Shown in pieces: positions 26,327 to 37,394 of a stretch of DNA of 64,000 nt (position 1 is its first letter; every line of letters begins with the position of its first letter). A model generated the notes under the pieces. It was given only the letters and a program-made list of their open reading frames with translations, was not told the origin of the DNA and made no database searches. The translations under genes were made by a program, and so were the position numbers. Source of the stretch: Gallaecimonas kandeliae (lineage in GTDB: Bacteria > Pseudomonadota > Gammaproteobacteria > Enterobacterales > Gallaecimonadaceae); contig NZ_CP118480.1 of the NCBI RefSeq assembly GCF_030450055.1, positions 1,639,415 through 1,703,414 of the forward strand, read 5' to 3'.

Positions 26327-27439
26327 ATGGCGACGCCAAAATGGCAAAGAGTGGTAATGAAAGTGGGCAGCGCCCTGATCGCGCCCGGCGGTAAGGGCTG
26401 CAGCGCCCAATACCTGCTGGCCATCGCCGGCTTCATCACCCGCTGCCGCGAGCGCGGTATCGACGTGGTATTGGTGTCATCAGGCAGTGTGGCGGCGGGC
26501 CGCAGTCATTTCGATTTTTCCCAGGAGGCGTTGCCGGTGCCGCTCAAGAAGGCCATGGCGGCGGTGGGGCAAAACGAAATGATGAGCAACTGGTCCCGCT
26601 TTTTCGACTTCCCCTGCGCCCAGGTGCTGCTGACCCATGGGGATCTGGGGGACAGGGAACGTTACGTCTCTATCAAAAATACCCTGGATGCCCTGCTGGA
26701 AAACCAGATCCTGCCCATCGTCAACGAGAACGACACCGTCGCCACCGACGCCTTGCGGGTGGGGGACAACGACAACCTGGCGGCCCTGGTGGCGACAGTG
26801 GTGGACGCCGACACCTTGCTGATCTGCTCGGACGTGGACGGCCTTTACGACAAGGATCCCACCCTCTTCGACAATGCCCGCCGTATCCCGCTGGTGGAGG
26901 AGATAGACGAGAGCATCTTTGCCCTGGCCGGCCCCGCCCGTAACGCCATCGCCACCGGCGGCATGAGGACCAAGGTGGAGGCGGCCGAGAAGGCCACCAG
27001 CCACGGCATCGATACCTATATCGTCAACGGTCGCGACAGCGACAGCTTCGAGCAATTGCTGCGCGGCGACAATCCCGGCACACTGTTTTTGCGCCATCCC
27101 AAACCCCTGCCCAACCGCCAGCATTGGCTGCGCCACACCTTGCGGGTCCAGGGCGAGTTGGAGGTGGACGCCGGTGCCGCCAAGGCCTTGTTGGAAGGAA
27201 GAAGCTCCTTGCTGAGTGGCGCCGTCAAGGCGGTGGAAGGGGACTTCGAGCGGGGTGACGCCGTCATCATCCGCGAAGGGGGCCAGGCCCTGGCCAAGGG
27301 GATCTGCCAGTACAGCGCCTGGGAGCTCAACTACCTCAAGGGGCGTCAAGCCCAGGACGTCCAGGATCTGGTGGGCGATTACCTGCCGGACGAAGTGATC
27401 CACCGCGATAACCTGATGCTGTTGGAGGAAAACCATTGA
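26327..27439 (+). CDS. proB: glutamate 5-kinase
   Basis: Phosphorylates glutamate, the first and feedback-controlled step of proline synthesis. The 370 residues hold an amino acid kinase domain (Lys-Val-Gly-Ser-Ala-Leu near 13, Val-Ser-Ser-Gly-Ser-Val-Ala-Ala-Gly near 53, Asn-Glu-Asn-Asp near 138, Gly-Gly-Met-Arg-Thr-Lys near 210) and a C-terminal PUA domain (about 280-355). ATG 26327 has GGGAG 7-8 nt upstream; the 10-residue extension to 26297 is not family-like. Its TGA overlaps the proA ATG. Confidence 0.96.
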   Translation: MATPKWQRVVMKVGSALIAPGGKGCSAQYLLAIAGFITRCRERGIDVVLVSSGSVAAGRSHFDFSQEALPVPLKKAMAAVGQNEMMSNWSRFFDFPCAQVLLTHGDLGDRERYVSIKNTLDALLENQILPIVNENDTVATDALRVGDNDNLAALVATVVDADTLLICSDVDGLYDKDPTLFDNARRIPLVEEIDESIFALAGPARNAIATGGMRTKVEAAEKATSHGIDTYIVNGRDSDSFEQLLRGDNPGTLFLRHPKPLPNRQHWLRHTLRVQGELEVDAGAAKALLEGRSSLLSGAVKAVEGDFERGDAVIIREGGQALAKGICQYSAWELNYLKGRQAQDVQDLVGDYLPDEVIHRDNLMLLEENH

Positions 27440-28689
27440 TGATGGCAAGAGCCCAAGACTACGCCAGGGCCGCCGCCAAGGCCGCCAAGGTGCTGGCCGG
27501 CCTGGATAGCAACCAGAAGAACGCCGTGCTGGCGGACATGGCCAAGGCCCTGCGCGCCAGCCATGAGCCTATCCTCAAGGCCAACGCCGCCGACATGGCC
27601 GCGGGCCGCGACAAGGGCCTGGATGCGGCCATGCTGGACCGCCTGCTGCTGACCCCGGAGCGCATCGACGCCATGGCCGGCGCCATCGACTTCATCGCAG
27701 ATCTTCCCGATCCCGTTGGCAAGCGCCGCCCGGTGGAGATCCGCCCCAACGGCCTGCAGATAGAGAAGATGCGCATTCCCCTGGGGGTGGTGTGCATGAT
27801 TTACGAGGCGCGCCCCAACGTCACGGCCGACGCCGGGGCGCTGTGCCTCAAGTCCGGCAACGCCGTCATCTTGAGGGGCGGCCGCGAGGCCCTGCAGTCC
27901 AGCCTGGCCATAGCCCGGGTGCTGCAGGAGGCGCTCAGGGCCCAGGGCCTGCCGGCCGAGGCCATCACCGTCGTCGACGACCCCGACCGGGAGTTGCTGC
28001 TGGCGCTTTTGAAGCAGACCGAGCATATCGACCTGGTGATCCCCAGGGGCGGCGAAGGCCTTATCCGTTTCGTCACCGAGCAGAGCCGTATCCCCGTCAT
28101 CCAGCATTTCAAGGGGGTCTGCCACCTCTACGTGGACGAACACGCCGATCTCGACAAGGCGCTGAAGATCCTCGTCAACGGCAAGACCCAACGCACCGGC
28201 GTCTGCAATGCCCTGGAGGGGCTGCTGGTGCACCAGGATGTGGCCCAGGCCTTCCTGCCGAGGGTGGCCGCAGCCTTTGCCGAGAAAGGCGTCAAGGTTC
28301 ATGCCGATCCGGCGAGCCTCGGCTATTTCGATGGCGCCTTGCCCATGGCGGAGGACGACTACGGCCAGGAATACCTGGCGCTGGAGATCGCCATCCGCCA
28401 GGTGCCGGACTTCGATGGGGCCATCAGCCATATCGACCGTTTCGGCAGCCACCATACCGAGGTGATCTGCACCGAAGACAAGGGCAGGGCTGAGGCCTTC
28501 CAGCGCCACGTGGACGCGGCCGTGGTGATGGTCAACGCCTCCAGCCGTTTTTCCGACGGCGGCGAGCTGGGACTGGGGGCCGAGATCGGCATTTCCACCT
28601 CCAAGCTCCATGCCTACGGCCCCATGGGCCTGGAGGCCCTGACCACAGAGAAATTCCTGGTGACAGGCGCCGGCCAGGTGCGGCCATAG
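27439..28689 (+). CDS. proA: glutamate-5-semialdehyde dehydrogenase
   Basis: NADPH-dependent reduction of glutamyl 5-phosphate to glutamate semialdehyde, the second step of proline synthesis. The 416 residues show the ALDH-like fold with Gly-Val-Val-Cys-Met-Ile-Tyr-Glu-Ala-Arg-Pro-Asn-Val-Thr near 116-129, Gly-Gly-Arg-Glu-Ala near 150, Pro-Arg-Gly-Gly near 198, Gln-His-Phe-Lys-Gly-Val-Cys-His near 222, and the catalytic Cys in Arg-Thr-Gly-Val-Cys-Asn-Ala near 255. ATG 27439 overlaps the proB stop (TGATG) and is 10 nt from GGAGG. The pair forms a proBA operon. Confidence 0.96.
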   Translation: MMARAQDYARAAAKAAKVLAGLDSNQKNAVLADMAKALRASHEPILKANAADMAAGRDKGLDAAMLDRLLLTPERIDAMAGAIDFIADLPDPVGKRRPVEIRPNGLQIEKMRIPLGVVCMIYEARPNVTADAGALCLKSGNAVILRGGREALQSSLAIARVLQEALRAQGLPAEAITVVDDPDRELLLALLKQTEHIDLVIPRGGEGLIRFVTEQSRIPVIQHFKGVCHLYVDEHADLDKALKILVNGKTQRTGVCNALEGLLVHQDVAQAFLPRVAAAFAEKGVKVHADPASLGYFDGALPMAEDDYGQEYLALEIAIRQVPDFDGAISHIDRFGSHHTEVICTEDKGRAEAFQRHVDAAVVMVNASSRFSDGGELGLGAEIGISTSKLHAYGPMGLEALTTEKFLVTGAGQVRP

Positions 28690-28694
28690 GACGG

Positions 28695-28726
28695 AGGTCC
28701 GGCCTCTTGGCCGGGCCCTTTTTTTC
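28695..28726 (+). terminator. terminator of proBA
   Basis: GGTCCGGCC-TCTT-GGCCGGGCC stem (one G:T pair) followed by a run of seven T. Confidence 0.85.
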
Positions 28727-28770
28727 ACGTAGTCTTCAATAATGAAACCCCCCTGCAGACAGGCGCAGTT

Positions 28771-29421
28771 ATGGAAGTCATCACCCTAGGTCACCGTTAT
28801 TCCTTCAAGGAGGAATTGGCCAACGCCATCACCCACGGCCTGGGGATGTTCTGCTCCATCGCCGGCGGCGCCGTGCTCATCGCCCTGGCGGCCGTTTATG
28901 GCGACGCCTGGCAGATAGTATCGGCCTCCATCTTCGTGGCGGCGCTGTTGATGCTTTACACCGCCTCCACCCTCTACCACGCCATTCCCCACCAAGATGC
29001 CAAGGCCAAGCTCAAGGTCTTCGACCACTGCGCCATCTTCGTGCTCATTGCCGGCACCTATACCCCCTTTACCCTTATCGCTTTGCGCGGGGTCTGGGGT
29101 TGGAGCCTGTTTGGCACCATCTGGGGCCTGGCGGCCCTGGGCATCGTCTTCAAGCTGTTCTTCACCGGCCGCTTCCGTGGTGTCTCCACCCTGGTCTATA
29201 TCGCCATGGGTTGGCTGGTGGTGGTGGCCATCAAGCCCATGAGCCAGGCCCTGACGGCGACCGAACTGCATTGGCTGGTGGCCGGCGGCGTCTTTTACAC
29301 CCTGGGTACCGTTTTCTACCTGTTGCGCCGTATTCCCTTCGGCCATGCCATCTGGCACTGCTTCGTGCTGGGGGGCAGCGTCTGCCACTACGCGGCCGTG
29401 ATGCTGCAGGTGGTAGGTTGA
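28771..29421 (+). CDS. PAQR/hemolysin III family membrane protein
   Basis: A 216-residue protein with seven hydrophobic helices. PAQR/HlyIII marks are Glu-Glu-Leu-Ala-Asn-Ala-Ile-Thr-His-Gly near residues 14-23, Tyr-His-Ala-Ile near 69, Phe-Asp-His-Cys-Ala-Ile-Phe-Val-Leu-Ile-Ala-Gly-Thr-Tyr-Thr-Pro near 84-99, and His-Ala-Ile-Trp-His-Cys-Phe-Val near 192. These contribute the three metal-binding His. Homologues are called YqfA or TrhA and affect membrane energetics/fluidity; haemolysis is unlikely to be the native role. Monocistronic. Confidence 0.92.
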   Translation: MEVITLGHRYSFKEELANAITHGLGMFCSIAGGAVLIALAAVYGDAWQIVSASIFVAALLMLYTASTLYHAIPHQDAKAKLKVFDHCAIFVLIAGTYTPFTLIALRGVWGWSLFGTIWGLAALGIVFKLFFTGRFRGVSTLVYIAMGWLVVVAIKPMSQALTATELHWLVAGGVFYTLGTVFYLLRRIPFGHAIWHCFVLGGSVCHYAAVMLQVVG

Positions 29422-29434
29422 GCCGCTAACGGCA

Positions 29435-29467
29435 AGAAAAAAGGCGCCTCCAAGGCGCCTTTTTTTG
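29435..29467. terminator. bidirectional terminator between the PAQR gene and alaA
   Basis: AAAAAAGGCGCC and GGCGCCTTTTTTT arms with a 5-nt loop between converging genes. Confidence 0.9.
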
Positions 29468-29477
29468 TGCCTGCCGC

Positions 29478-30707
29478 TCAGGCGGCGCTGCTGCCAACAC
29501 TCTCGGCCAGCCGGTCCAGGTAACGGCCAAAGCGGCCTATGGCGTCCTGCAGTACCGCTTGGGGCGGCAGGAAGACGATGCGCAGGTGATCCGGGCTGGG
29601 GTGGTGGAAACCTGTGCCCTGGACCAGCAGGATCTTCTCCTGGCGCAAGAGATCCAGCACCAGGCCTTGGTCGTCGCTGATGGCAAAGCGCTTGGGGTCA
29701 AGACGCGGGAAGAGGTAGAGGGCGCCTTTGGGTTTGACGCAGCTAACCCCCTTGATGGAGGTCAGCATGTCCCAGGCCAAGTCCCGCTGCTGGCAGAGCC
29801 TGCCGGTGGGCAGCAGCAGCGGCTGTATGCTCTTGGGATCCCCTAGGGCCGCCAGCAGGGCGTGCTGGCTCGGCACGTTGGCGCAGAGACGCATGTTGGC
29901 CAGCATGGAGAGGCCTTCCAGGTAGTCCTGGGCCTGGTGCAAGGGGCCTGACACCAGCAGCCAGCCCTGGCGGAAGCCGGCGGCGAGGTAGCCCTTGGAC
30001 AGGCCGTTGAAGGTGAGGGTCAGGACGTCGTCGCTCAAGGCGGCCATGGGGTGGTGGACGGCGCCGTCGTAGAGGATCTGGTCGTAGATCTCGTCGGCGA
30101 AGAGTACCAATTGGTGCTCGCGGGCGATCTGGATAAGGGCCTCCAGCATGGCCTTTTCGTAGACGGCGCCAGTGGGGTTGTTGGGGTTGATCACCACCAG
30201 GCCCTTTGTCCTGGGCGTGATCTTGGCACGGATATCCTCGAGATCCGGCTGCCAGCCGCTGCCTTCGTCGCAGCGGTAATGCACCGCCTTGCCGCCGGCC
30301 AGCACTGTGCAGGCGGTCCAGAGCGGGTAGTCGGGGGCCGGCAGCAGGATCTCGTCGCCGTCGTCCAAGAGGGCCTGCAGGCTCATCTGGATAAGTTCGG
30401 AGACGCCGTTGCCGATGAAGATGTTCTCGGCGGCAGCCTGGCGTACGCCCTGGCGCCGGTAGTGGCTCGCCACCAGCTCCCGGGCCTGGCCCAGGCCCTT
30501 GGCGTCGCAATAGCCCTGGCTCTGGTGCAGGTTGGCGCCTATGGCCTCCAGCAATGCCGGAGGGGCGGTGAAACCGAAGGGGGCTGGGTTGCCGATGTTG
30601 AGCTTCAAGATCTGCTCGCCCGCTGCCTCCATGCGCGCCGCCTCGACAATCACAGGACCACGGATGTCGTAACAGACGTGCTTGAGCTTAGCGGACTTCT
30701 TGTGCAT
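29478..30707 (-). CDS. alaA: alanine-synthesising aminotransferase, AlaA type
   Basis: PLP-dependent class I/II aminotransferase, 409 residues, close to E. coli AlaA (YfbQ), which makes alanine from pyruvate and glutamate. Motifs: Leu-Asn-Ile-Gly-Asn-Pro-Ala-Pro-Phe-Gly-Phe near 34-44, Ile-Asn-Pro-Asn-Asn-Pro-Thr-Gly-Ala near 178, Ala-Asp-Glu-Ile-Tyr-Asp near 209, and the PLP-binding Lys in Gly-Leu-Ser-Lys-Gly-Tyr near 244, followed by Ala-Gly-Phe-Arg-Gln-Gly-Trp. The ATG at 30707 with AGGGA upstream gives the usual Met-His-Lys-Lys N-terminus; the 30743 extension is unlikely. Confidence 0.93.
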   Translation of the reverse strand: MHKKSAKLKHVCYDIRGPVIVEAARMEAAGEQILKLNIGNPAPFGFTAPPALLEAIGANLHQSQGYCDAKGLGQARELVASHYRRQGVRQAAAENIFIGNGVSELIQMSLQALLDDGDEILLPAPDYPLWTACTVLAGGKAVHYRCDEGSGWQPDLEDIRAKITPRTKGLVVINPNNPTGAVYEKAMLEALIQIAREHQLVLFADEIYDQILYDGAVHHPMAALSDDVLTLTFNGLSKGYLAAGFRQGWLLVSGPLHQAQDYLEGLSMLANMRLCANVPSQHALLAALGDPKSIQPLLLPTGRLCQQRDLAWDMLTSIKGVSCVKPKGALYLFPRLDPKRFAISDDQGLVLDLLRQEKILLVQGTGFHHPSPDHLRIVFLPPQAVLQDAIGRFGRYLDRLAESVGSSAA

Positions 30708-30789
30708 GACGGCAACTTCCCTCTGGTTTTGGCTTTCCAGCACAGTGCCCAGAGGGGAAGCACCTTGTCAATGGCCCGGGCGGCTATCC

Positions 30790-31677
30790 TCAGGACTTTT
30801 TTGCTTTGCCCAGCTGCTGTACAGCCAGGCCGCCGAGGATGAAGGCCAGGCCCCAGAGGGTGGAGGGCAGTATGGCTTCCCCCACCAGGCGCGACAGCAG
30901 CCAGAGCGACAGGAAAGGGGAGAGGAAGATGAGGTTGGAAAGCCGGGCCGTGTGGCGGGTCAGCTTCATGGCGGTGAGCCAGAGCAGGAAGGCAAAGCCC
31001 ATCTCGAAGGCGCCGATATAGAGGGCGCCCAGGCAGCCATTGAGGCTGAAGTCGAAGCGGCCCTGCCAGAAAAGCGCGGCCAGCACCCCGGGCAGGCCGA
31101 GGATAAAGCCCAGCAGCAGGCTCAGCACGGGGTCGTCCTGATGGCGGGTCTTGGCTATCCAGTAGCCGGACCAGAGCAGGGTGGAGAGCAGCGCCAGGGC
31201 TACACCCAACGGGCTTTGAAGATCCAGGCTCCAGGGCTGGCCGCGGGTGGCGATGACCAGCACGCCGCTGTAACCCAGGAGGATGGCCAGGCCGTCGATG
31301 CGGCGCAGCTTGTGGCCGAGGAAGGGCACGGCCAGCAGGCTGAGGCTGATGGCCCAGGTGTAGTTGAGGGCCTGGGCCTGCTGGGCCGGCAGCAGGTCAT
31401 AGGCGCCGAACAGCACCAGGTAATAGCAGCAGGGGTTGAGCAGCCCCAGCAGCAGATAATAACCGGGGCGCTGCCTGAGCATGGGCCAGAGGCCGCCCAG
31501 CTTGCGCTGCCAAGCCGCCACCGTCGTGAGGATGGCGATGGTGGTCAGGGAGGCGATGAGCAGCATCTGGGCCGTGCCCAGCTCCCGCAAGGTGAGCTTG
31601 AAGGCGCTGGCGACAGTGGACCACATCAAGACGGCGCCGATGCCGCACAGCAGCGCCTTGGTTTCGTTCTGGGCCAT
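30790..31677 (-). CDS. DMT/EamA-family transporter
   Basis: Inner-membrane transporter of 295 residues with ten hydrophobic helices in two EamA repeats (first repeat begins Met-Trp-Ser-Thr-Val-Ala-Ser-Ala-Phe-Lys near residue 18). Substrate unknown. Its ATG overlaps the ansA TGA by one base (TGATG), so it is read from the ansA transcript; a link to amino acid or organic acid export is inference. The long upstream frame to 31872 is antisense-like shadow inside ansA. Confidence 0.88.
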   Translation of the reverse strand: MAQNETKALLCGIGAVLMWSTVASAFKLTLRELGTAQMLLIASLTTIAILTTVAAWQRKLGGLWPMLRQRPGYYLLLGLLNPCCYYLVLFGAYDLLPAQQAQALNYTWAISLSLLAVPFLGHKLRRIDGLAILLGYSGVLVIATRGQPWSLDLQSPLGVALALLSTLLWSGYWIAKTRHQDDPVLSLLLGFILGLPGVLAALFWQGRFDFSLNGCLGALYIGAFEMGFAFLLWLTAMKLTRHTARLSNLIFLSPFLSLWLLSRLVGEAILPSTLWGLAFILGGLAVQQLGKAKKS

Positions 31678-32684
31678 CAGCAGGTCAGTTCGCCGCGCAG
31701 ATCTTGCTTCAGTTGGGCGCGGATAGCGTCGGCATCCAGGCCCAGGCTGAACAGGTAGTGGAGCTTGGTGAGGGCCGCTTCCACCGTCATGTCGCCGCCG
31801 GAGACCACGCCGCAGGCGGCAAGGCCGGTGCCTGTGGCATAGCCGGTCATGTTGACGGCGCCCTTGAAACACTGGCTGAGGTTGAGCACCACTATGCCGT
31901 CCTGGCTGGCCTTTTCCAGGGCCTGGAGCAGGCGGGGGCTGCTGGGGGCGTTACCGACCCCGTAGCTTTGCAGGATCAGGGCCTTGACCGGCTGCTGGAT
32001 GAGGTTGCTGATGATGGCCGGATCGATGCCCGGATAGAGGCGCACCATGCCGATGGGTTGGGGGGTGATCCTGTGCACCTTGAGCGGGCCCTGGGGTTGG
32101 GCCAGGCAGGGGGCCACCTTGCGGATCTGGATGCCCGCTTCCAGCAGCGGCGGGAAGTTGGGGGAGGCGAAGGCGTCGAAGCCGTCGGCATGGGCCTTGG
32201 TGGCCCTGTTGCCCCGGAACAGCTGGTTGCTGAAGAAGAGGCTGACCTCGGGAATGGGGTATTCGGCGGCCAGGTAGAGGGCGGTGAGCAGGTTTTCCTG
32301 GCCGTCGGAGCGCAGTGCCGACAGCGGGATCTGGGAGCCGGTGACAATCACCGGCTTGGCCAGGTTTTCCTGCATGAAGGACAGGGCCGAGGCCGTATAG
32401 GCCATGGTGTCGGTGCCGTGGAGGATAACGAAGCCGTCGTAGCTGTCGTAATGCTGGGCGATGTCGTCGGCAATGTGCTGCCAGTCGGCAGGGGTCATGT
32501 CCGAGCTGTCCATCAGCGGGTTGTATTCATGGATGTCGAAGTCGGGCATCTCGGGGCGCTGGAAGTCCGGGTGCGCCAGCACCTGTTCCACCAGGAAGCC
32601 GGGCACGGGCACATAGCCCTTGGCGGACTTCTTCATGCCGATGGTGCCGCCGGTGTAGGCGACATAGATGCGCTTCTTAGCCAT
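31677..32684 (-). CDS. ansA: type I (cytoplasmic) L-asparaginase
   Basis: Hydrolyses asparagine to aspartate and ammonia. The 335-residue protein has no signal peptide and aligns with AnsA: Tyr-Thr-Gly-Gly-Thr-Ile-Gly-Met near residues 10-17 (first catalytic Thr), Leu-His-Gly-Thr-Asp-Thr-Met-Ala near 88-95 (second Thr-Asp pair), Gly-Ser-Gln-Ile-Pro near 115, and Ser-Asp-Gly near 123. First gene of a two-gene unit with the DMT transporter. Confidence 0.95.
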   Translation of the reverse strand: MAKKRIYVAYTGGTIGMKKSAKGYVPVPGFLVEQVLAHPDFQRPEMPDFDIHEYNPLMDSSDMTPADWQHIADDIAQHYDSYDGFVILHGTDTMAYTASALSFMQENLAKPVIVTGSQIPLSALRSDGQENLLTALYLAAEYPIPEVSLFFSNQLFRGNRATKAHADGFDAFASPNFPPLLEAGIQIRKVAPCLAQPQGPLKVHRITPQPIGMVRLYPGIDPAIISNLIQQPVKALILQSYGVGNAPSSPRLLQALEKASQDGIVVLNLSQCFKGAVNMTGYATGTGLAACGVVSGGDMTVEAALTKLHYLFSLGLDADAIRAQLKQDLRGELTC

Positions 32685-32717
32685 GAACTGCTCCTGTCTG
32701 TGACCGCCGCATTATAT

Positions 32718-32746
32718 GAAAAAACCGGGCCTTAGCCCGGTTTTTT
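32718..32746 (-). terminator. terminator of sppA
   Basis: AAAAAACCGGGC-CTTA-GCCCGGTTTTTT between the sppA stop and the ansA start region; functional reading on the minus strand, also T-tailed on the plus side. Confidence 0.88.
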
Positions 32747-32759
32747 GTGGTCTGCGCTG

Positions 32760-34601
32760 TTACTCGAAACCGCAGTCCCGGCAGTAGAGATACATGCCTT
32801 GGGGGTCCTGCATGTCGACCAGGGGTTTGACCTGCTGGTCCAGCACCGCCATCAGCTTGCCGAGCCAGGGGTTCTGCTCGGTCTGCAGGCCGGAGGCGAC
32901 CTTGGCGGCATCGCCGAACAGGGCCTTGATGAACTCCTCCTTGGGGCTCAGCTTGCGGCGCACCTGCACCACCTTGTAGTGGTCCAATTTGGCCAGCTTG
33001 GCGGCGTCGTCGATGGCCAGCTGCATATCGCCCAGCTTGTCCACCAGCCCCAGCTCCTTGGCCTGGGCGCCGATCCAGATATGGCCCTGGGCTATCTTGT
33101 CGACGTTTTCCTTGGTCATGTGGCGGCTGTTGGCCACCAGGGTCAGGAAGCGGTCATAGCCTTTTTCGACGTTGGCCTGGATGATGCGCTTGAGGTTGTC
33201 GGACAAGGGCCTGGTCAGGGTGGTGCCGGCGTATTCGGAGGTGCCGACGCCGTCGGTGTGCACCCCTATGGCGTCCAGGCTGTTCTCGAAGGTGGCCAGC
33301 ATGCCGAAGATGCCGATGGAGCCGGTGAGGGTAGTGGGGTGGGCCACTATTTCATCGGCGCTGGCGGAGATCCAGTAGCCGCCAGAGGCCGCGTAGGTGC
33401 CCATGGAGGCTACCACCGGCTTGCCGGATTTCTTCAGGGCCAGCAGTTCCTTGCGGATGATTTCACTGGCAAAGGCGCTGCCGCCAGGGCTGTCGACCCG
33501 CAGCACTACGGCCTTGATGTCCTTGTCCAGGCGGGCCTGGCGCAGCAGGGCGACGATGGAGTCGCCACCGGACATGTTCTCGGGGGCCTCGCCGTCGACG
33601 ATCTCGCCCTGGGCCACCACTATGCCAACCTTGGGCCCCTGCGGGGTCATCGGCAGCTTGGGATGGATGATGGACAGGTAGTCGTCGAAGTTGATGCGGC
33701 GGTAGTGGTGGTCGTCCTTGTCTTCACCGACCAGGGCGATCAGGGCCTGATCCATGTCCTCGCGGGAGGCCAGCTTGTCCACCAGGCCTTCCTTGATGGC
33801 CAACTGGGCGAAGTCGGCGCCGGCCGCTTCGAAGCGGTCAGGCAGGTTCTCCAGCAGGGCATCCAGGGCGCCAGGTTTGAGGTGGCGCAGCGCCACGATC
33901 TTGTCCTGGTACTGGTTCCAAAGGGCCGTCAGGAACACCTTGTTGGCTTCCTTGGCCGGTTCGGACATGTCGTCGCGGATATAGGGCTCCACGGCGGACT
34001 TGAAGGTACCGACCCGGAACACATGGGTGGTGACCTTGAGCTTGTCCAGCAACGACTTGTAGTAGGTGCGGTAACGGCCGTAGCCGTCGATGGACATGAA
34101 GCCGTCTTCGTTGAGGTAGATGGTGTCGGCGTAGGCGGCCAGCAGGTACTGGGCCTGGGTGTAGTAGTCGCCCTTGGCGATCACCCTCTTGCCGCTGGTC
34201 TTGAAGTCGGTAATGGCGTCACCGATGGTCATCAGCTTGTCGGGACTGCTGGTCCAGAGGTCGTCCAGCTTCAACACCAGCACCTTGATGCGGTTGTCGT
34301 CCTTGGCGTTCTTGATGACGTCCAGCACGTCGGAAAGCTGGATCTCCGGCGGCTCCTTGTTGCCTTGCAGCTCTTTGGCGAAGGCTTCGAAGGGATCCTT
34401 GGTCTTGGCTTTCTCGACTATGACCCCGTCCAGGTTCAACAGCAGGGCGCCGTCCTTGGGTACTTTGGGGCCTTCGGCTTCGCCGAGGGAGCCGATGACA
34501 AGCACCAAGATGAAGAGCACGAACAGGCTCATGACCAGGCGGCGCAGGCCGTTGATGGCCTGCCAGAGAATGGAAAACACCTTTCTCAACATCGTCAGCA
34601 T
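32760..34601 (-). CDS. sppA: signal peptide peptidase SppA, 67K type
   Basis: Inner-membrane serine protease that degrades cleaved signal peptides. The double-length form (613 residues) has one N-terminal membrane anchor (about residues 20-40) and two S49 domains. The catalytic dyad is visible: Lys in Val-Phe-Arg-Val-Gly-Thr-Phe-Lys-Ser-Ala-Val-Glu-Pro near 200, and Ser in Ala-Ala-Ser-Gly-Gly-Tyr-Trp-Ile-Ser near 400. The nucleophile follows Arg-Val-Asp-Ser-Pro-Gly-Gly-Ser near 365. I chose ATG 34601 because AAGGAA precedes it by about 11 nt; the ATG at 34640 has no ribosome site. Gene is divergent from fadH. Confidence 0.95.
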   Translation of the reverse strand: MLTMLRKVFSILWQAINGLRRLVMSLFVLFILVLVIGSLGEAEGPKVPKDGALLLNLDGVIVEKAKTKDPFEAFAKELQGNKEPPEIQLSDVLDVIKNAKDDNRIKVLVLKLDDLWTSSPDKLMTIGDAITDFKTSGKRVIAKGDYYTQAQYLLAAYADTIYLNEDGFMSIDGYGRYRTYYKSLLDKLKVTTHVFRVGTFKSAVEPYIRDDMSEPAKEANKVFLTALWNQYQDKIVALRHLKPGALDALLENLPDRFEAAGADFAQLAIKEGLVDKLASREDMDQALIALVGEDKDDHHYRRINFDDYLSIIHPKLPMTPQGPKVGIVVAQGEIVDGEAPENMSGGDSIVALLRQARLDKDIKAVVLRVDSPGGSAFASEIIRKELLALKKSGKPVVASMGTYAASGGYWISASADEIVAHPTTLTGSIGIFGMLATFENSLDAIGVHTDGVGTSEYAGTTLTRPLSDNLKRIIQANVEKGYDRFLTLVANSRHMTKENVDKIAQGHIWIGAQAKELGLVDKLGDMQLAIDDAAKLAKLDHYKVVQVRRKLSPKEEFIKALFGDAAKVASGLQTEQNPWLGKLMAVLDQQVKPLVDMQDPQGMYLYCRDCGFE

Positions 34602-34680
34602 GGGTGGGTTGCTTCCTTGATTTACAGTCTCTTTTGGCATGCTATGGCATTGGCCGCGCGAAGCGAAAGGGAATTTGTAA

Positions 34681-36789
<2,109 letters not shown>

Positions 36790-36796
36790 ATAGCAG

Positions 36797-36824
36797 AAGG
36801 GCCAGTCTTGGCTGGCCCTTTTGT
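36797..36824. terminator. bidirectional terminator between fadH and fur
   Basis: AAGGGCCAG and CTGGCCCTT arms with a short loop between converging genes, followed by TTGT on the plus side. Confidence 0.78.
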
Positions 36825-37267
36825 CATTCTTCGCCGCGGCGGCGTTTCTCGCAGGCTTGGGTGTCTTCGCACTCGCCGTAGAGATAGAGGCTGTGGTGGG
36901 TCAGTTTGATGTGGTTCTTCTTGGCCACTTCTTTCTGGCGCTGCTCTATGACGTCATCCATGAATTCCAGCACCAGGCCGCACTTGAGGCAAACCAGGTG
37001 GTCATGGTGGCGCTTCTGGGCCAGTTCGAAGACCGACTTGCCGCCTTCGAAGTGATGGCGGGTGACGATGCCGGCGTCGTCGAACTGGTTCAGTACGCGG
37101 TAAACAGTGGCCAGGCCGATCTCTTCACCCAGCTCGATGAGCTTCTTGTAGAGATCTTCGGCGCTGATGTGCTGGAAGTCGGGCTGCTGCAACAGCTCCA
37201 GGATCTTGACCCTGGGCAGGGTGACCTTGAGGCCGGCTTCGCGCAGGGCCTGATTCTCGTCCGCCAT
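36824..37267 (-). CDS. fur: ferric uptake regulator Fur
   Basis: Fe(II)-dependent repressor of iron genes. The 147 residues show the winged helix with Thr-Leu-Pro-Arg-Val-Lys-Ile-Leu-Glu-Leu-Leu near 16-26 and Gly-Leu-Ala-Thr-Val-Tyr-Arg-Val-Leu-Asn-Gln-Phe near 51-62. The metal-binding His-His-Asp-His-Leu-Val-Cys-Leu-Lys-Cys follows near 87-96. The C-terminal Cys pair is Cys-x5-Cys near 132-138. It is the distal member of the ybfE-fldA-fur neighbourhood seen in enterobacteria, but here a divergent DUF4442 gene separates it from fldA. Confidence 0.97.
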   Translation of the reverse strand: MADENQALREAGLKVTLPRVKILELLQQPDFQHISAEDLYKKLIELGEEIGLATVYRVLNQFDDAGIVTRHHFEGGKSVFELAQKRHHDHLVCLKCGLVLEFMDDVIEQRQKEVAKKNHIKLTHHSLYLYGECEDTQACEKRRRGEE

Positions 37268-37394
37268 GTATGGTCCTGTTTTATATGGGCGGGCTCAACC
37301 CGCGTTGGTTATCTGGACAAAGGTACCCAAGTGGGCGGACCTTTTCCAGAGGCAAGCCTCGCCAATGTGTTCGATTTTGTCGATTAGGTGTTTG